Shown: positions 30,051 to 38,705, numbered from the stretch's first letter. The stretch: DNA of 64,000 nt from Dokdonella_A sp051958935 (GCF_051958935.1 NZ_JBQCFP010000018.1:1-64000), one strand, 5' to 3'. Numbers and translations are program-made. Notes: generated from the sequence alone by a model not told the origin.

Positions 30051-30656
30051 TCAGGACGCGCCGTACTTGACCGCGCAGCCGTACGGTTCCGACGTCGTCA
30101 CGCTCACCGCCTTGCCGGCCGCGAGTTCCGCGAGCACCTGCGGCACGTACTGGGTCGCCTTCGCGATGTCGTCGGCGTCGGCGCTCTGGATCGAGTCGAT
30201 GCCGCCCATGTAGCGCAGCACGCCGCCGCCATCGATGACGTACAGGTGCGGCGTCGTCTTCGCGTCGTACGCGCGGCCCACCTTGCCGTCCGGGTCGAGC
30301 AGGTATGCGCTCGCCTTGGCCCCGACCTTGGCGATCCATGCATTCGCCCCGGCCGCGTCGAAGTGGCCCTGCTTGCCTGCCGCGCCCGAATTGATCGTGA
30401 ACCACACCACGCCCTGCGCGGCCGCGTCGGCCTGCTGCTTCTGCAGGTTGCCCGCGCCGTAGTGCTTGCGCACGAACGGGCAATCCGGATTGGACCACTC
30501 GAGCACGACCGTCCTGCCGGCATAGTCGGCGAGCGCGTGCGTCTTCCCATGGGTATCGATGGCGCTGAACGCAGGCGCGGGCTCTCCGACTCTCGGCTTG
30601 GCCGACAGCGGCGTGGCGACGGTGCACAGCAGCGCGAACAGGAACATCGGTTTCAT
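30051..30656 (-). CDS. periplasmic redoxin (AhpC/TSA-thioredoxin-like)
   Basis: The 201-residue protein has a signal peptide (cut near LSA) and a thioredoxin-fold redoxin domain: GEPAPAFSAIDTHGKTHALADYAGRTVVLEWSNPDCPFVRKHY. A single cysteine (CPFV) replaces the CxxC pair, as in peroxiredoxin-like redoxins; one more cysteine is close to the C-terminus. It follows a DsbD-N-like gene by 37 bases, so the two may share electrons or serve thiol or metal chemistry in the periplasm. Confidence 0.85.
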   Translation of the reverse strand: MKPMFLFALLCTVATPLSAKPRVGEPAPAFSAIDTHGKTHALADYAGRTVVLEWSNPDCPFVRKHYGAGNLQKQQADAAAQGVVWFTINSGAAGKQGHFDAAGANAWIAKVGAKASAYLLDPDGKVGRAYDAKTTPHLYVIDGGGVLRYMGGIDSIQSADADDIAKATQYVPQVLAELAAGKAVSVTTSEPYGCAVKYGAS

Positions 30657-30693
30657 CGTGGACTCCGGCAGGGAACGACGGGGATTTCGGACC

Positions 30694-31569
30694 TCAAGGG
30701 GCCGACGCGGTTCCGGCCGCGTACGGCACCCGCACATGCCAGCCGCGCGGCGTGCGCCCGTCCGTCGTCGTGACGACGAGATCGAGCTGCGCCGGCGCCT
30801 GCGTGAAGTACTCGCTGCGCGCCGTCTCGACGAGCAGCGCATCGCCCTCGCGGCGGATCGAAGGCGGCGCGTTGCCGACCACCTTGCGCTGTGCGACAAA
30901 CGCATCGAGCGCGGCCGACGCGGGTGGCAGGCTCGTGCCCTCGACGCGCACGACGATGCGCGCGCCGTCATCGTGCGCGCTGCCGCTCCATCCACTCGCC
31001 TGCGGCTGCGCGAGCCGCGCCTGCGCGAACGCGGCGCTCCAGCGTGCATCGATGCGTGGTGGCTCCGCCGCCACCGGCAGGTCGAGCGACAGTGACGCCT
31101 TGCCCGGGATGCACTCCTCGCGGCAGGCGAGCCATTTCACCGCCACCGCGAGATGCACGTTCGATCCGACCGCGGCATCGGCCGGTACGCTGAGCGCGAC
31201 CGGCAACAGCACGTCGCCTTCGTAACCGATGTTGTAGAGGCCACCGACACCGAACCGCTTCGGCACCGGCCACTCGACCTCGCCCGCGGCGTATCCGGGC
31301 GGCGGGGACCATGCGAGCGTCGTCGGCAGTCCCGAATCGCCCGGGTTGATCCAGTAGCTGTGCCAGTGCGGCGCGTGGCGCAGGCGCACGCCGAGCGATG
31401 ACGTACCGCCCGGCACGAGCGCCGCGTGTTCGGCGACCAGTTCGGCCTGCAATGGGGTGATTTCGGCGTCTTCGCCGGAAGCCGCATGCGCCGACGCGGC
31501 GAACGCGAGCAGGAAAATCCCGCTGCAACGGACGCGACGGAAAAACGCGAACGGATGGCGCATCGTCAT
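30694..31569 (-). CDS. DsbD N-terminal-domain-like periplasmic protein without the membrane domain
   Basis: The 291-residue protein has a signal peptide (cut near AHA) and matches the DsbC/DsbD-N family (HAPHWHSYWINPGDSGLPTTLAW, PKRFGVGGLYNIGYEGDVLLPV, and the cysteine pair in WLACREECIPG). In DsbD this domain passes electrons to periplasmic partners, but the eight-TM transmembrane domain and C-terminal thioredoxin domain are absent here. GAGGAG lies 3 bases before ATG 31569 and 9 before ATG 31563; the second may be the true start. It forms a two-gene operon with the redoxin. Confidence 0.8.
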   Translation of the reverse strand: MTMRHPFAFFRRVRCSGIFLLAFAASAHAASGEDAEITPLQAELVAEHAALVPGGTSSLGVRLRHAPHWHSYWINPGDSGLPTTLAWSPPPGYAAGEVEWPVPKRFGVGGLYNIGYEGDVLLPVALSVPADAAVGSNVHLAVAVKWLACREECIPGKASLSLDLPVAAEPPRIDARWSAAFAQARLAQPQASGWSGSAHDDGARIVVRVEGTSLPPASAALDAFVAQRKVVGNAPPSIRREGDALLVETARSEYFTQAPAQLDLVVTTTDGRTPRGWHVRVPYAAGTASAP

Positions 31570-31649
31570 GGGCTCCTCGATGCAACTACGCTAGACGATC
31601 GCGTGTTAGCGATGCGTGACGGCAGCGACGTACGAGGCGGGGGAAAGGG

Positions 31650-31725
31650 TGGTGCCGCTTATCCGACTCGAACGGATGACCTACCGCTTACAAGGCGGTT
31701 GCTCTACCAACTGAGCTAAAGCGGC
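31650..31725 (-). tRNA. tRNA-Thr (anticodon TGT)
   Basis: The cloverleaf is complete: acceptor GCCGCTT/AAGCGGC, D arm with AGCTCAGTTGGTAGAGC, anticodon stem ACCGC/GCGGT with loop CTTGTAA (TGT, reading ACA/ACG), T arm with GTTCGAGTC, and an encoded CCA end (31652-31650). The discriminator base is A. Confidence 0.97.
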
Positions 31726-31800
31726 ACGGGCGGCCGATTCTAGCAGCATCGTCCGGTGAGGCCCGCGGCGCGGCCCCGGCGGGTGAGGACAGCCGCGCTA

Positions 31801-31954
31801 GCAGGATGTTGAAAAAGGCGCTATCCAGCGCTTTTTCAACTCAGCGAGTCCCGCGCATGTCCGGACTCGCTTCCGCGATTCAACGACGTGCGTCGTCGAC
31901 TCGCGAGCGATCCATCCCTGGATCGCGTCCGCAGGCTGTTTTTCAACAGCCTGC
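31801..31954. mobile_element. 154-bp MITE-like multi-hairpin element with TA flanks
   Basis: The ends are GCAGGATGTTGAAAAA (31801-31816) and TTTTTCAACAGCCTGC (31939-31954), inverted with one mismatch. TA flanks both sides (31799-31800, 31955-31956), like the TA target duplication of IS630/Tc1-type elements. Inside are further hairpins: AAAAAgGCGCT/AGCGCTTTTT (31812-31836), GCGAGTCC/GGACTCGC and GCGATCCA/TGGATCGC. It has no coding capacity. The right end supplies the first base of the stop codon of the SPOR gene. Confidence 0.7.
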
Positions 31955-32619
31955 TAGTAGGCCTGGCAGCGCGTCTGCTCGATGTGCGCATCGTGCGCGC
32001 CGGCGACGCGGCTCGCGAGGTCGGCCGGCTCGGCGCCGGCGAGGGCGAAGTCGAGCCAGTAGACGGGCAGGTCTTCGGTGCGCGCGTTGACCTTCGGGGT
32101 GAAGCCGAGCGCGGCGATCTCGGCGCGGCGGCGCTCGGCGTTGCCCTGGTCGCGGAACAAGCCGAGCGAGATCGTGTTCTGCTGGTCGCCCGCGGTGACG
32201 ACGTAGTAGTCGTGCACGCTCTTGGCGGCGAGCGCGCGCGCGGTCGCGAGCGCCTGCTCGCGCGTCGGCATCGCGGGCAGGTACACCCAGTAGCCGCGCG
32301 TCTGCGTCGCGCGTTCCTCGCGCATGCGGATGCGCTTGGTCGACGGCGTCAGGATGTTCATTGCCGCGCGCGCATCGGCCTGGGTCTGGAACGGGCCGAA
32401 GCGGCGGCACTGGTCGTTGGCGAGGTCGGCCGGGCTTTCCGGCGCGCTCGCGAGCTCGGCATGGTCGTCGGCGTCGCGCTCGGCGAGCAGTTCCAGCCGC
32501 GGCACGCCCGGATCGGTCGCCGGTGCCGCTTCCGCGACCGGTCGGTTCGCGAACGCGAGCCAGCACGCGCCGCCGATATTCAGCGCGAGCAGCAGCATGA
32601 ACAGGACGCGGACGAACAT
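31954..32619 (-). CDS. SPOR-domain membrane protein
   Basis: The 221-residue protein has an N-terminal TM (FVRVLFMLLLALNIGGACWLAF), a short linker, and about 100 residues with the SPOR pattern (CRRFGPFQTQADARAAMNIL, GYWVYLPAMPTREQALATARAL, SLGLFRDQGNAERRRAEIAALGF). SPOR domains bind denuded septal peptidoglycan, so a role at the division site or envelope is likely. Its TAG stop is built from the TA flank and first base of the adjacent MITE-like element, so the original C-terminus may have been changed. coaX lies upstream on the same strand, 81 bases away. Confidence 0.82.
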   Translation of the reverse strand: MFVRVLFMLLLALNIGGACWLAFANRPVAEAAPATDPGVPRLELLAERDADDHAELASAPESPADLANDQCRRFGPFQTQADARAAMNILTPSTKRIRMREERATQTRGYWVYLPAMPTREQALATARALAAKSVHDYYVVTAGDQQNTISLGLFRDQGNAERRRAEIAALGFTPKVNARTEDLPVYWLDFALAGAEPADLASRVAGAHDAHIEQTRCQAY

Positions 32620-32700
32620 GGCGATGATTCGGGTGCGCGATGACCGGCCGATTCTAATCGACACGCACCGGGTCGACGCGCACCCGATCCACGCGAACCA

Positions 32701-33453
32701 TCAGCCGTCCGGCGTACCCGCTTCGCGTGCCCACAGCGCGAGCCCGTGCAGCACGAGGTCGTGCACGCGCTCGACCTGGCCAAGCAGCGGCTCGAGCTCG
32801 TCGGCGCCGCCGCCGCCGAGGAGGAGCGGCGGCATTGCCTCGCCCGGCGATACCAGGCTCGCGCTAAAGCGCTCGTTGGCACCGGCCGCGGCGTACAGCG
32901 AGCCGGTGACGACCGCGTCGGCGGTCGAACGCGGACGCTCGCGCAGCTGGCCGCCGCGCGCAACGACGCGCGCGGTGCCGGCGACGATCGCCTGGCGCAT
33001 CGCGAGCGGGCTCGCGACGATGAGGCCGCCGAGATGCTGGCCAGCGGCATCGAGCGCATCCACGGTGAGCGCAGTGCCCGCGCTGACGAGCACCTGCAGG
33101 CGCGCCTCACGCGCATGCGCGGCGGCGAGCGCGAGGAAGCGGTCGACGCCGAGTCGCTCCGGTTCGGCGTAGGCGTTGCGCACGCCGAGTGCGACGGCCG
33201 GACTGCGCACGAACTGCGCGCGCAGCCCGAAGCGCTCGCGCACGAACGCGGCGAGTTCCTCTTCGCGAGCGCTCGAGACCACGCTCGCGACCCAGGCCGA
33301 CTCGACGCGCGCGAGCGCACCCCATTCGCGGCGCAGCTCCGCGACGAGCGACCCTTCCGTGTGCGCGAACACGCCGCCCGGCCGCAGGCGCGCATCGCCG
33401 GCGACGCTCGCCCATTTGAGACGCGTGTTGCCGACGTCGACGAGCAGCTTCAT
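32701..33453 (-). CDS. coaX: type III pantothenate kinase
   Basis: The 250-residue protein has the ASKHA motifs of CoaX: DVGNTRLKWA (phosphate 1), YAEPERLGVDRFLALAAA (pantothenate-binding GxDR) and VSAGTALTVDAL (usually CGTA..TVD; here Ser-Ala-Gly). It phosphorylates pantothenate, the first step of coenzyme A synthesis. The ATG overlaps the birA stop by 4 bases (ATGA). The birA-coaX pairing is common in gammaproteobacteria. Confidence 0.95.
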   Translation of the reverse strand: MKLLVDVGNTRLKWASVAGDARLRPGGVFAHTEGSLVAELRREWGALARVESAWVASVVSSAREEELAAFVRERFGLRAQFVRSPAVALGVRNAYAEPERLGVDRFLALAAAHAREARLQVLVSAGTALTVDALDAAGQHLGGLIVASPLAMRQAIVAGTARVVARGGQLRERPRSTADAVVTGSLYAAAGANERFSASLVSPGEAMPPLLLGGGGADELEPLLGQVERVHDLVLHGLALWAREAGTPDG

Positions 33454-34454
33454 GCGCGCAACCTGAGGCTCACTTCGCCCGCATCGACGGCTTCCTCGCG
33501 ACCACCGAAGTCGACGCGCAGCGCGCCGCGCGCGTCGATGCCGCGCGCGACGCCATGGCGCCGTTCGGTTCCACGCACGACGTCGACGTCGCGGCCGTCG
33601 AGCGCGTCGTGGCGCGCGTAGGCAGCGGCGAATGCGGCGAAACCGTGCGCGGCGAAGCAATCGAGTGCAGCCACGAGGTGGTCGATCAGGCTCGCGGCGA
33701 TGCGCGTACGCGACAGGTCGGGCGCCAGCGCGGCGAGATCGATCGCTGCCTGATCGATCGCCCGGGCCGCGGCGCCGAGGCGCAGGTTGAGGCCGAGCCC
33801 GATCACTGCATGGCAGGGGCCGAGTGCATCGCCGCCGAGCTCGACGAGGATGCCGCCGAGCTTGGCGCCGCGTGCGACGAGATCGTTCGGCCATTTGAGC
33901 GCGACTTCGCCGATGCCGCACGCGGTGAGTGCCTCGACCGCGGCGACGCCGACGGCGAGGCTGAGCCCGGCGAGCGAAGCCATGCCCGCGTCGAAACGCT
34001 TGAGCAGCGACAGCGCGATGCCGCCGCCGGGCGGCGTGTGCCAACGGCGGCCGCGGCGGCCGCGTCCGGCAGTCTGCATCTCGGCGAGGCACACGATCAC
34101 GTCACGCGGATCGCGATCGGCTCGACGCAGCAGTTCGCTGCTGGTCGAATCGATCTGCCAGTGCACGGCGAGTTCGGCCAGACGCGCGCGCGTCGCCGGC
34201 GCCAGCGCGCGCAGCAGGGTCGCCTCGTCGAGCAACTCGAGCGGCGCGGCGAGCCGGTAGCCGCTGCCCGCCTGGGCCAGGATCCCCACGCCTGCTTCGC
34301 GCAGGCGCTCGACCTGCTTCCATACGGCCGCGCGCGACACGCCGAGGCGCCCGGCGAGCGCGCTGCCGGAGATCGCGTGCTCGCCGAGTTCGGCGAGTAC
34401 GGCGCGCGCACTCGGCTCGGCAGCGGTCGATCGGCTGGTTCGGGATTCGGCCAC
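33450..34454 (-). CDS. birA: biotin-protein ligase / biotin operon repressor
   Basis: The 334-residue protein has an N-terminal winged helix (ISGSALAGRLGVSRAAVWKQVERLREAGVGI), a catalytic domain with the biotin/AMP loop TAGRGRRGRRWHTPPGG and the KWPNDL motif, and a C-terminal SH3-like domain. It attaches biotin to carboxylase subunits and, having the DNA-binding domain, may also repress biotin genes. The start is a GTG at 34454, because no ATG precedes the helix-turn-helix in frame. Confidence 0.95.
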   Translation of the reverse strand: MAESRTSRSTAAEPSARAVLAELGEHAISGSALAGRLGVSRAAVWKQVERLREAGVGILAQAGSGYRLAAPLELLDEATLLRALAPATRARLAELAVHWQIDSTSSELLRRADRDPRDVIVCLAEMQTAGRGRRGRRWHTPPGGGIALSLLKRFDAGMASLAGLSLAVGVAAVEALTACGIGEVALKWPNDLVARGAKLGGILVELGGDALGPCHAVIGLGLNLRLGAAARAIDQAAIDLAALAPDLSRTRIAASLIDHLVAALDCFAAHGFAAFAAAYARHDALDGRDVDVVRGTERRHGVARGIDARGALRVDFGGREEAVDAGEVSLRLRA

Positions 34455-34546
34455 GCACGCGGTCCGCAGAAGGGAGCCTGAGTGTAGCCGGGGCCGGCGG
34501 CGGCGCGGGTGGGCGGCGCGGGGAGGCGTCCGCCCCCTTGTCCGCG

Positions 34547-34573
34547 GGTGTCCGGCACTGTCCGACGGACACC
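34547..34573. promoter_or_regulatory. inverted repeat GGTGTCCG-N11-CGGACACC
   Basis: A perfect 8-bp dyad with an 11-base spacer lies 44 bases before a -24/-12 promoter. Position and symmetry fit a binding site for an enhancer-binding protein or another dimeric regulator. Confidence 0.55.
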
Positions 34574-34584
34574 GACCGCGCTGA

Positions 34585-34600
34585 TCCCACCGCGGTGGGA
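34585..34600. promoter_or_regulatory. 16-bp perfect palindrome TCCCACCGCGGTGGGA
   Basis: This is a perfect palindrome 17 bases upstream of the sigma-54 -24 element. It is a candidate operator; the regulator is unknown. Confidence 0.55.
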
Positions 34601-34616
34601 CCGTGCCGAAAGACAC

Positions 34617-34632
34617 TGGCACGACTCCTGCT
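34617..34632 (+). promoter_or_regulatory. sigma-54 (-24/-12) promoter
   Basis: TGGCAC (34617-34622) and CTGCT carry the invariant GG (34618-34619) and GC (34630-34631) exactly 10 bases apart, as RpoN promoters require. The next gene starts 85 bases downstream. Confidence 0.7.
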
Positions 34633-34716
34633 TCCCTGACGGCGAGCCGACTGGAGTCGGGATCGGGATCGTGCGAGCATTGCGGCTTCCTCGGCCGCAC
34701 GCCAGGGAACCCTGCC

Positions 34717-35091
34717 ATGAACAAGACCGCCATCATCCTCGCTGCCCTGGGCTGGTCGCTGACCGCCGCAGGCGCGCACGCGCAGAGCGCACCCCTGCGC
34801 GGCGCCGGGCTGCTCGCCCTCAACACGGTCGATTCGAGGGCCTGCCCGACCGTGGTCGAGCGCATCGACACCGGTGGCGGTTCCGGCGGGTCCACCGGCG
34901 CGCGCGCCGTCCGCGGCAGCGACGTGACGCCACGCCCGGCACAGACCGTCGCCGACGAAAGCACCGCCCCCGCGATGGCCGACCCGCTGCCGAAACCGAT
35001 CGCCGGCGGCGATCCGTCGGCCCCGGCCGCGGCGACGCCGAAGCGCCCGAGCTACCGCTGGCAATCGCTGGTGCCCGGCGCCATCAAGTGA
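34717..35091 (+). CDS. small secreted protein under a sigma-54 promoter
   Basis: The 124-residue product has a clear signal peptide (MNKT..., cut after AHA, residue 22). The mature part of about 100 residues is low in complexity, rich in Gly/Ala/Pro/Thr, with one cysteine and a Gly-Gly-Ser cluster, and ends SYRWQSLVPGAIK. No family is recognised. The strong upstream regulatory region (two palindromes and a -24/-12 promoter) indicates controlled, possibly high-level expression. Confidence 0.7.
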   Translation: MNKTAIILAALGWSLTAAGAHAQSAPLRGAGLLALNTVDSRACPTVVERIDTGGGSGGSTGARAVRGSDVTPRPAQTVADESTAPAMADPLPKPIAGGDPSAPAAATPKRPSYRWQSLVPGAIK

Positions 35092-35166
35092 GCCCAGGAT
35101 GGGCTCATCCCGTGCAGGCCCACGACGGTCGATGAGGCGGAACCCGGTACCGCGTCCGTCGCGATC

Positions 35167-35922
35167 ATGCGCTGGCTGACGCGGCTGCGCGATGCGCTGC
35201 AGCCACCCGCCCGCATCGCCGACGCCGACTGGGATGCACTGCTCGCATCGTCCGACCTGTTCGCGCGCGTCGAGGCCGGCGATCGCGATGCCTGGCGCGC
35301 GCTGGTCGAACATTTCCTCGCGCGCAAGTCGTTCAGTGCAGCCGGCGGACATGTGCTCGAGCCCGCCCATGCGCTCGCGATCGCGGCGCTTGCGAGCCTG
35401 TGCGTGCTGCGCCTTGGCCGCGACGCGCTGGCGGGGTGGCGCGAGGTGATCGTCTATCCGGGCGAGTTCCGCGTGAAGCGCGAGCATCACGACGAGCACA
35501 GCGGCGTCGTCACCGAAGGCGAGGACGTGCTGATCGGCGAGGCCTGGGAACGCGGTCCGCTGATCCTCTCGTGGGCCGACGTCGCGACCGACCTCGCGCA
35601 TCCGTTCGACGGCTTCAACGTGGTCGCCCACGAAATGGCGCACAAGCTCGACCTGCTCGACGGCGCGATGAACGGCGTGCCGGCATTGCCGCCCTCGATC
35701 GCCCGGCGCGACTGGATCGCCGCGATGCAGGCCGGCTACGACCGCCTCGTGCGGGCGGTCGACCGCGGCCGCGACACCTTCATCGATCCGTACGCCGCCG
35801 AGAGCGCGGACGAGTATTTCGCCGTCGTCAGCGAGCTGCATTTCTCCGACCCCGCCGGGCTCGGGCGCGCCGAGCCCGCCGTCGCGGCGCTGCTGGCGCG
35901 GTTTTACGGCGGCGCCGCGTGA
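35167..35922 (+). CDS. mtfA: M90-family zinc metallopeptidase, MtfA-like
   Basis: The 251-residue protein has the MtfA layout: WDALLASSDLFARVEAGDRDAWRALVEHFLARKSFSAAGG, IVYPGEFRVKREHHDE..GVV, and the zinc site VVAHEMAHKLDLLDGAMNG, with later acidic residues in ESADEYFAVVSE. In E. coli MtfA is a cytosolic aminopeptidase-like enzyme that interacts with the repressor Mlc. No sugar PTS gene is adjacent, so that role is not shown here. Confidence 0.93.
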   Translation: MRWLTRLRDALQPPARIADADWDALLASSDLFARVEAGDRDAWRALVEHFLARKSFSAAGGHVLEPAHALAIAALASLCVLRLGRDALAGWREVIVYPGEFRVKREHHDEHSGVVTEGEDVLIGEAWERGPLILSWADVATDLAHPFDGFNVVAHEMAHKLDLLDGAMNGVPALPPSIARRDWIAAMQAGYDRLVRAVDRGRDTFIDPYAAESADEYFAVVSELHFSDPAGLGRAEPAVAALLARFYGGAA

Positions 35923-36005
35923 ACTCGGTTGCGGCGCTGCGGTCCGACAGGTAGCCTGCGCTGTTTCGGAAAGCAGCGCGGGCGCCGTTCCGCGGACCCG
36001 TCGCC

Positions 36006-38696
36006 ATGCCGATCTGCCATCTCCGGCGCGCACTCGCGCCCCTCCTCATGCTCGCCCCGCTGTTCGCCGTCGCGTGCGAAGGCGAGCTCCACGTCGAACT
36101 GGAGCACGCCGGCGTCTACGCGCTGGACCATGCAGCGATCGCCGCCGCCCAGCCCGGCCTCGCCGATTGTGCCGCCGACGAGCTGTGGCTGCGCCAGGCC
36201 GGCAAGGAAGTGCCGCTGCGTGTCGTCGCGCGGGGCGCGCGCTTCGCCGACGGCGATCACGTCGAATGGGTCGGCGCTCCCCTGCACGGACCCGAAAGCT
36301 GGTATGACCCCTACAGCGTGAACAATGTGTACGTGCTCGGCGCCAGCCCGGGCCCGCACGAACGCATGCGCGTGGCCGACGCCAGCGGAACCGGACGCGC
36401 CGTGCTCGAGCGCACCCTTCACCTCGAGCAGGAAAACCTGATGATCCGGCTCGACCCTTCCCAGCAGAAGCCGGGCGAGGAACCGGACGTCTGGCAGTGG
36501 GCGAAGCTGACGCACGTCGATCCGCAGCCGTTCGAGCTGCGCTTCGACCTCGCCGACCTCGACGCGAGCGGCGCACCCGCGCACCTCGCACTCGCCTTCC
36601 GCGGGCTGTCCGAGCTCGAGCGTCCACGCAAGGGCGCGGTCGGCGCCATCAACGACCACGCGGTCGAGCTTACGCTCAACGGCCGGGCACTGGCGACGCA
36701 GCAGTGGGACGGCCGCGGCGAAGTGCGACGCGAGATCGAGCTGCCCGCCTCCGAGCTCAAGGCGCGCGGCAACGTGCTGGTCATGCGCGTACCCAAGCGC
36801 ACGCTGCCGTGGGCGGATACCCAGGTCGCCGTCGACGTCGTGATGTTCAACTACATCGAGGCGCGTTTCCCCGCCCGCGGCGATCTCGATGGCGGCGGCG
36901 CATTGTCGGTGCGCGCGGATGCGGCATCGATGCTCTCGCTGGGCGCGAGCGGAGAAGCACCGCTGCTGTACGGCGAGGACGGCGTGCTGCGCCTGCCGCG
37001 CGCGATCGGCGCGCGCCGTTTCGCCTACGCACCGGCCGCGGCGGGTGTCGCGCTGATTCCCGCGACTTCGCGCGATTTGGCCAAGCCCACGTTCCTGCGC
37101 GCCGTGCGCGGCAGGGAGTGGCGCGAGCCGGGACGCGGCTACGACTATCTCATCGTCGCCCACCCACGCCTGCTCGACGCGATCCAGCCGCTCGCCGAAT
37201 TCCATCGCAAGCGTGGCCTGTCGGTCGCCGTGATCGACACCGACAGCGTCTACGACCAGTACAACAACGGCATCACGCACCCGCAGGCGATTCGCAACCT
37301 CGTGGACGCTGCGTGGCATCGCTGGCCCGGCAAGCCGCGCTTCCTGTTGCTGGTCGGCGATTCGAGTTTCGACATCCGCCACGAGACGTACAACGACCTC
37401 GCCTACGCGAAGTGGACCGATCGCGAGCTGCTGTTCCCCGGCCATTTCGGCGCGGTGCCCGGCGGCACGTATGCGAACCCGCCGAAGAAGCTCGCCGACC
37501 GCAACCTGATCCCGACCTGGCAATTCCCTTCTCCGGAAGGCCAGTCCGCGAGCGACAACTGGTTCGGTGCGGTGGACGGCGACGACTGGCATCCGGTGGT
37601 CGCGGTCGGCCGCTTCCCGGTGGTCGAGCCGGCGGAAGTGAGCGCGATCGTGGACAAGACGATCGCCTATCTTTCCGAGCCGCAGCTCGGCGCGTGGCGC
37701 CGCGACGTGATGTTCATCGCCGACGAGATCGGATCGTTCCAGAGCGCCTCGGACGAAATCGCCAAAGCGCTCGGCAAGGAAGGCTTCCTCGCCGACAAGG
37801 TCTACGCCAAGCCGGACGTCACCGAGAACGCGGTGCACCAGCGCGCGATCCACGACGGCATCGATGCCGGTCGCCTGCTGGTGCATTTCATCGGCCATGG
37901 CGGCCGCTACATCTGGCGCACGGGTCCGCCGGACCTGCGCAAGAACAACGATCTGTTCACGCTCGACGACGTGTCCAGGCTCGGCAACGGCAGCCGCCTG
38001 CCGATGGTGCTGTCGATGACCTGCTATTCGGCGCCGTTCGACAACCCGACCGAGGACTCGATCGGCGAGCGCTTCCTGCGCGAGAAGGACAAGGGTGCGA
38101 TCGCGGTATTCGCGGCATCGTGGCGCAACTCGCCGTCCCCCGAGTACAGCAAGAACGTGATCGCGGAGTTGCTCGAGCCCGGCGCTACGATCGGCGAGGC
38201 GATCGTGCGCGCGAAGAAGCGTTCCAACGACCGCGTGCTCGTCGAGATGTACAACCTGCTCGGCGACCCGGCCGTGGTGCTCGAACGGCCGCGCGGCGGG
38301 CTGCTCGCTGTGCCCGACGGCGATCGCTGGAATCCGGGCGTGCTGGTCGACCTCAAGCAGGCCGCGTTCGATGGGCAGGTCACGGTCGACTGGGTCGGCA
38401 CGGACGGAAGCACGCTCGCCTCGTCCGAGCACGTCGTGCACGAGCCGCGCTTCCGCGTGGCACCGCCAGCGGGCATCGCCAAGGCGGCCCAGGTGCGCAT
38501 CTACGCGGCGTCGCCGACCAGCGGCCGCGATGCGGTCGGCGGTGCGGAGCTCGCACCCAAGGCCTCGTCGGTGCCATCGCTGCCGCTCGGTGCACGCATC
38601 GCCGCGGCATGGCATCGATGGCTGCATCCGCCCAAGCCGTCGGAGCGCCGCGACGACACGATCTCGATCCTCGACTTCGACGGACCTGCGCGCTGA
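36006..38696 (+). CDS. secreted C25 (gingipain-like) cysteine protease
   Basis: The 896-residue protein has a signal-like N-terminus (to about VAC, which could be a lipobox), a beta-rich N-terminal half of about 370 residues, then the C25 peptidase fold: FLLLVGDSSFDIRH, GRFPVVEPAEVSAIVDKTIAYL, the catalytic His in LVHFIGHGGRYIWRT and the catalytic Cys in VLSMTCYSAPFDNPTEDSIGE. A beta-sandwich tail of about 120 residues follows. Gingipains of Bacteroidetes use type IX secretion, but no T9SS sorting tail is seen here. The target may be surface or host proteins. Confidence 0.85.
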   Translation: MPICHLRRALAPLLMLAPLFAVACEGELHVELEHAGVYALDHAAIAAAQPGLADCAADELWLRQAGKEVPLRVVARGARFADGDHVEWVGAPLHGPESWYDPYSVNNVYVLGASPGPHERMRVADASGTGRAVLERTLHLEQENLMIRLDPSQQKPGEEPDVWQWAKLTHVDPQPFELRFDLADLDASGAPAHLALAFRGLSELERPRKGAVGAINDHAVELTLNGRALATQQWDGRGEVRREIELPASELKARGNVLVMRVPKRTLPWADTQVAVDVVMFNYIEARFPARGDLDGGGALSVRADAASMLSLGASGEAPLLYGEDGVLRLPRAIGARRFAYAPAAAGVALIPATSRDLAKPTFLRAVRGREWREPGRGYDYLIVAHPRLLDAIQPLAEFHRKRGLSVAVIDTDSVYDQYNNGITHPQAIRNLVDAAWHRWPGKPRFLLLVGDSSFDIRHETYNDLAYAKWTDRELLFPGHFGAVPGGTYANPPKKLADRNLIPTWQFPSPEGQSASDNWFGAVDGDDWHPVVAVGRFPVVEPAEVSAIVDKTIAYLSEPQLGAWRRDVMFIADEIGSFQSASDEIAKALGKEGFLADKVYAKPDVTENAVHQRAIHDGIDAGRLLVHFIGHGGRYIWRTGPPDLRKNNDLFTLDDVSRLGNGSRLPMVLSMTCYSAPFDNPTEDSIGERFLREKDKGAIAVFAASWRNSPSPEYSKNVIAELLEPGATIGEAIVRAKKRSNDRVLVEMYNLLGDPAVVLERPRGGLLAVPDGDRWNPGVLVDLKQAAFDGQVTVDWVGTDGSTLASSEHVVHEPRFRVAPPAGIAKAAQVRIYAASPTSGRDAVGGAELAPKASSVPSLPLGARIAAAWHRWLHPPKPSERRDDTISILDFDGPAR

Positions 38697-38705
38697 GCGC
38701 GGACG

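Noticed and set aside
31798..31957. Integron attC site or plain terminator
   Set aside because: No integrase or attC core sites are seen; TA flanks with nested hairpins fit a MITE better. A terminator role for one inner hairpin is still possible.
34717..35091. PEP-CTERM/exosortase substrate
   Set aside because: The C-terminus has no PEP motif, TM helix and basic tail; only the sigma-54 control is reminiscent.
36006..38696. Type IX secretion substrate
   Set aside because: No Bacteroidetes-type C-terminal sorting domain or T9SS gene is visible in the window.
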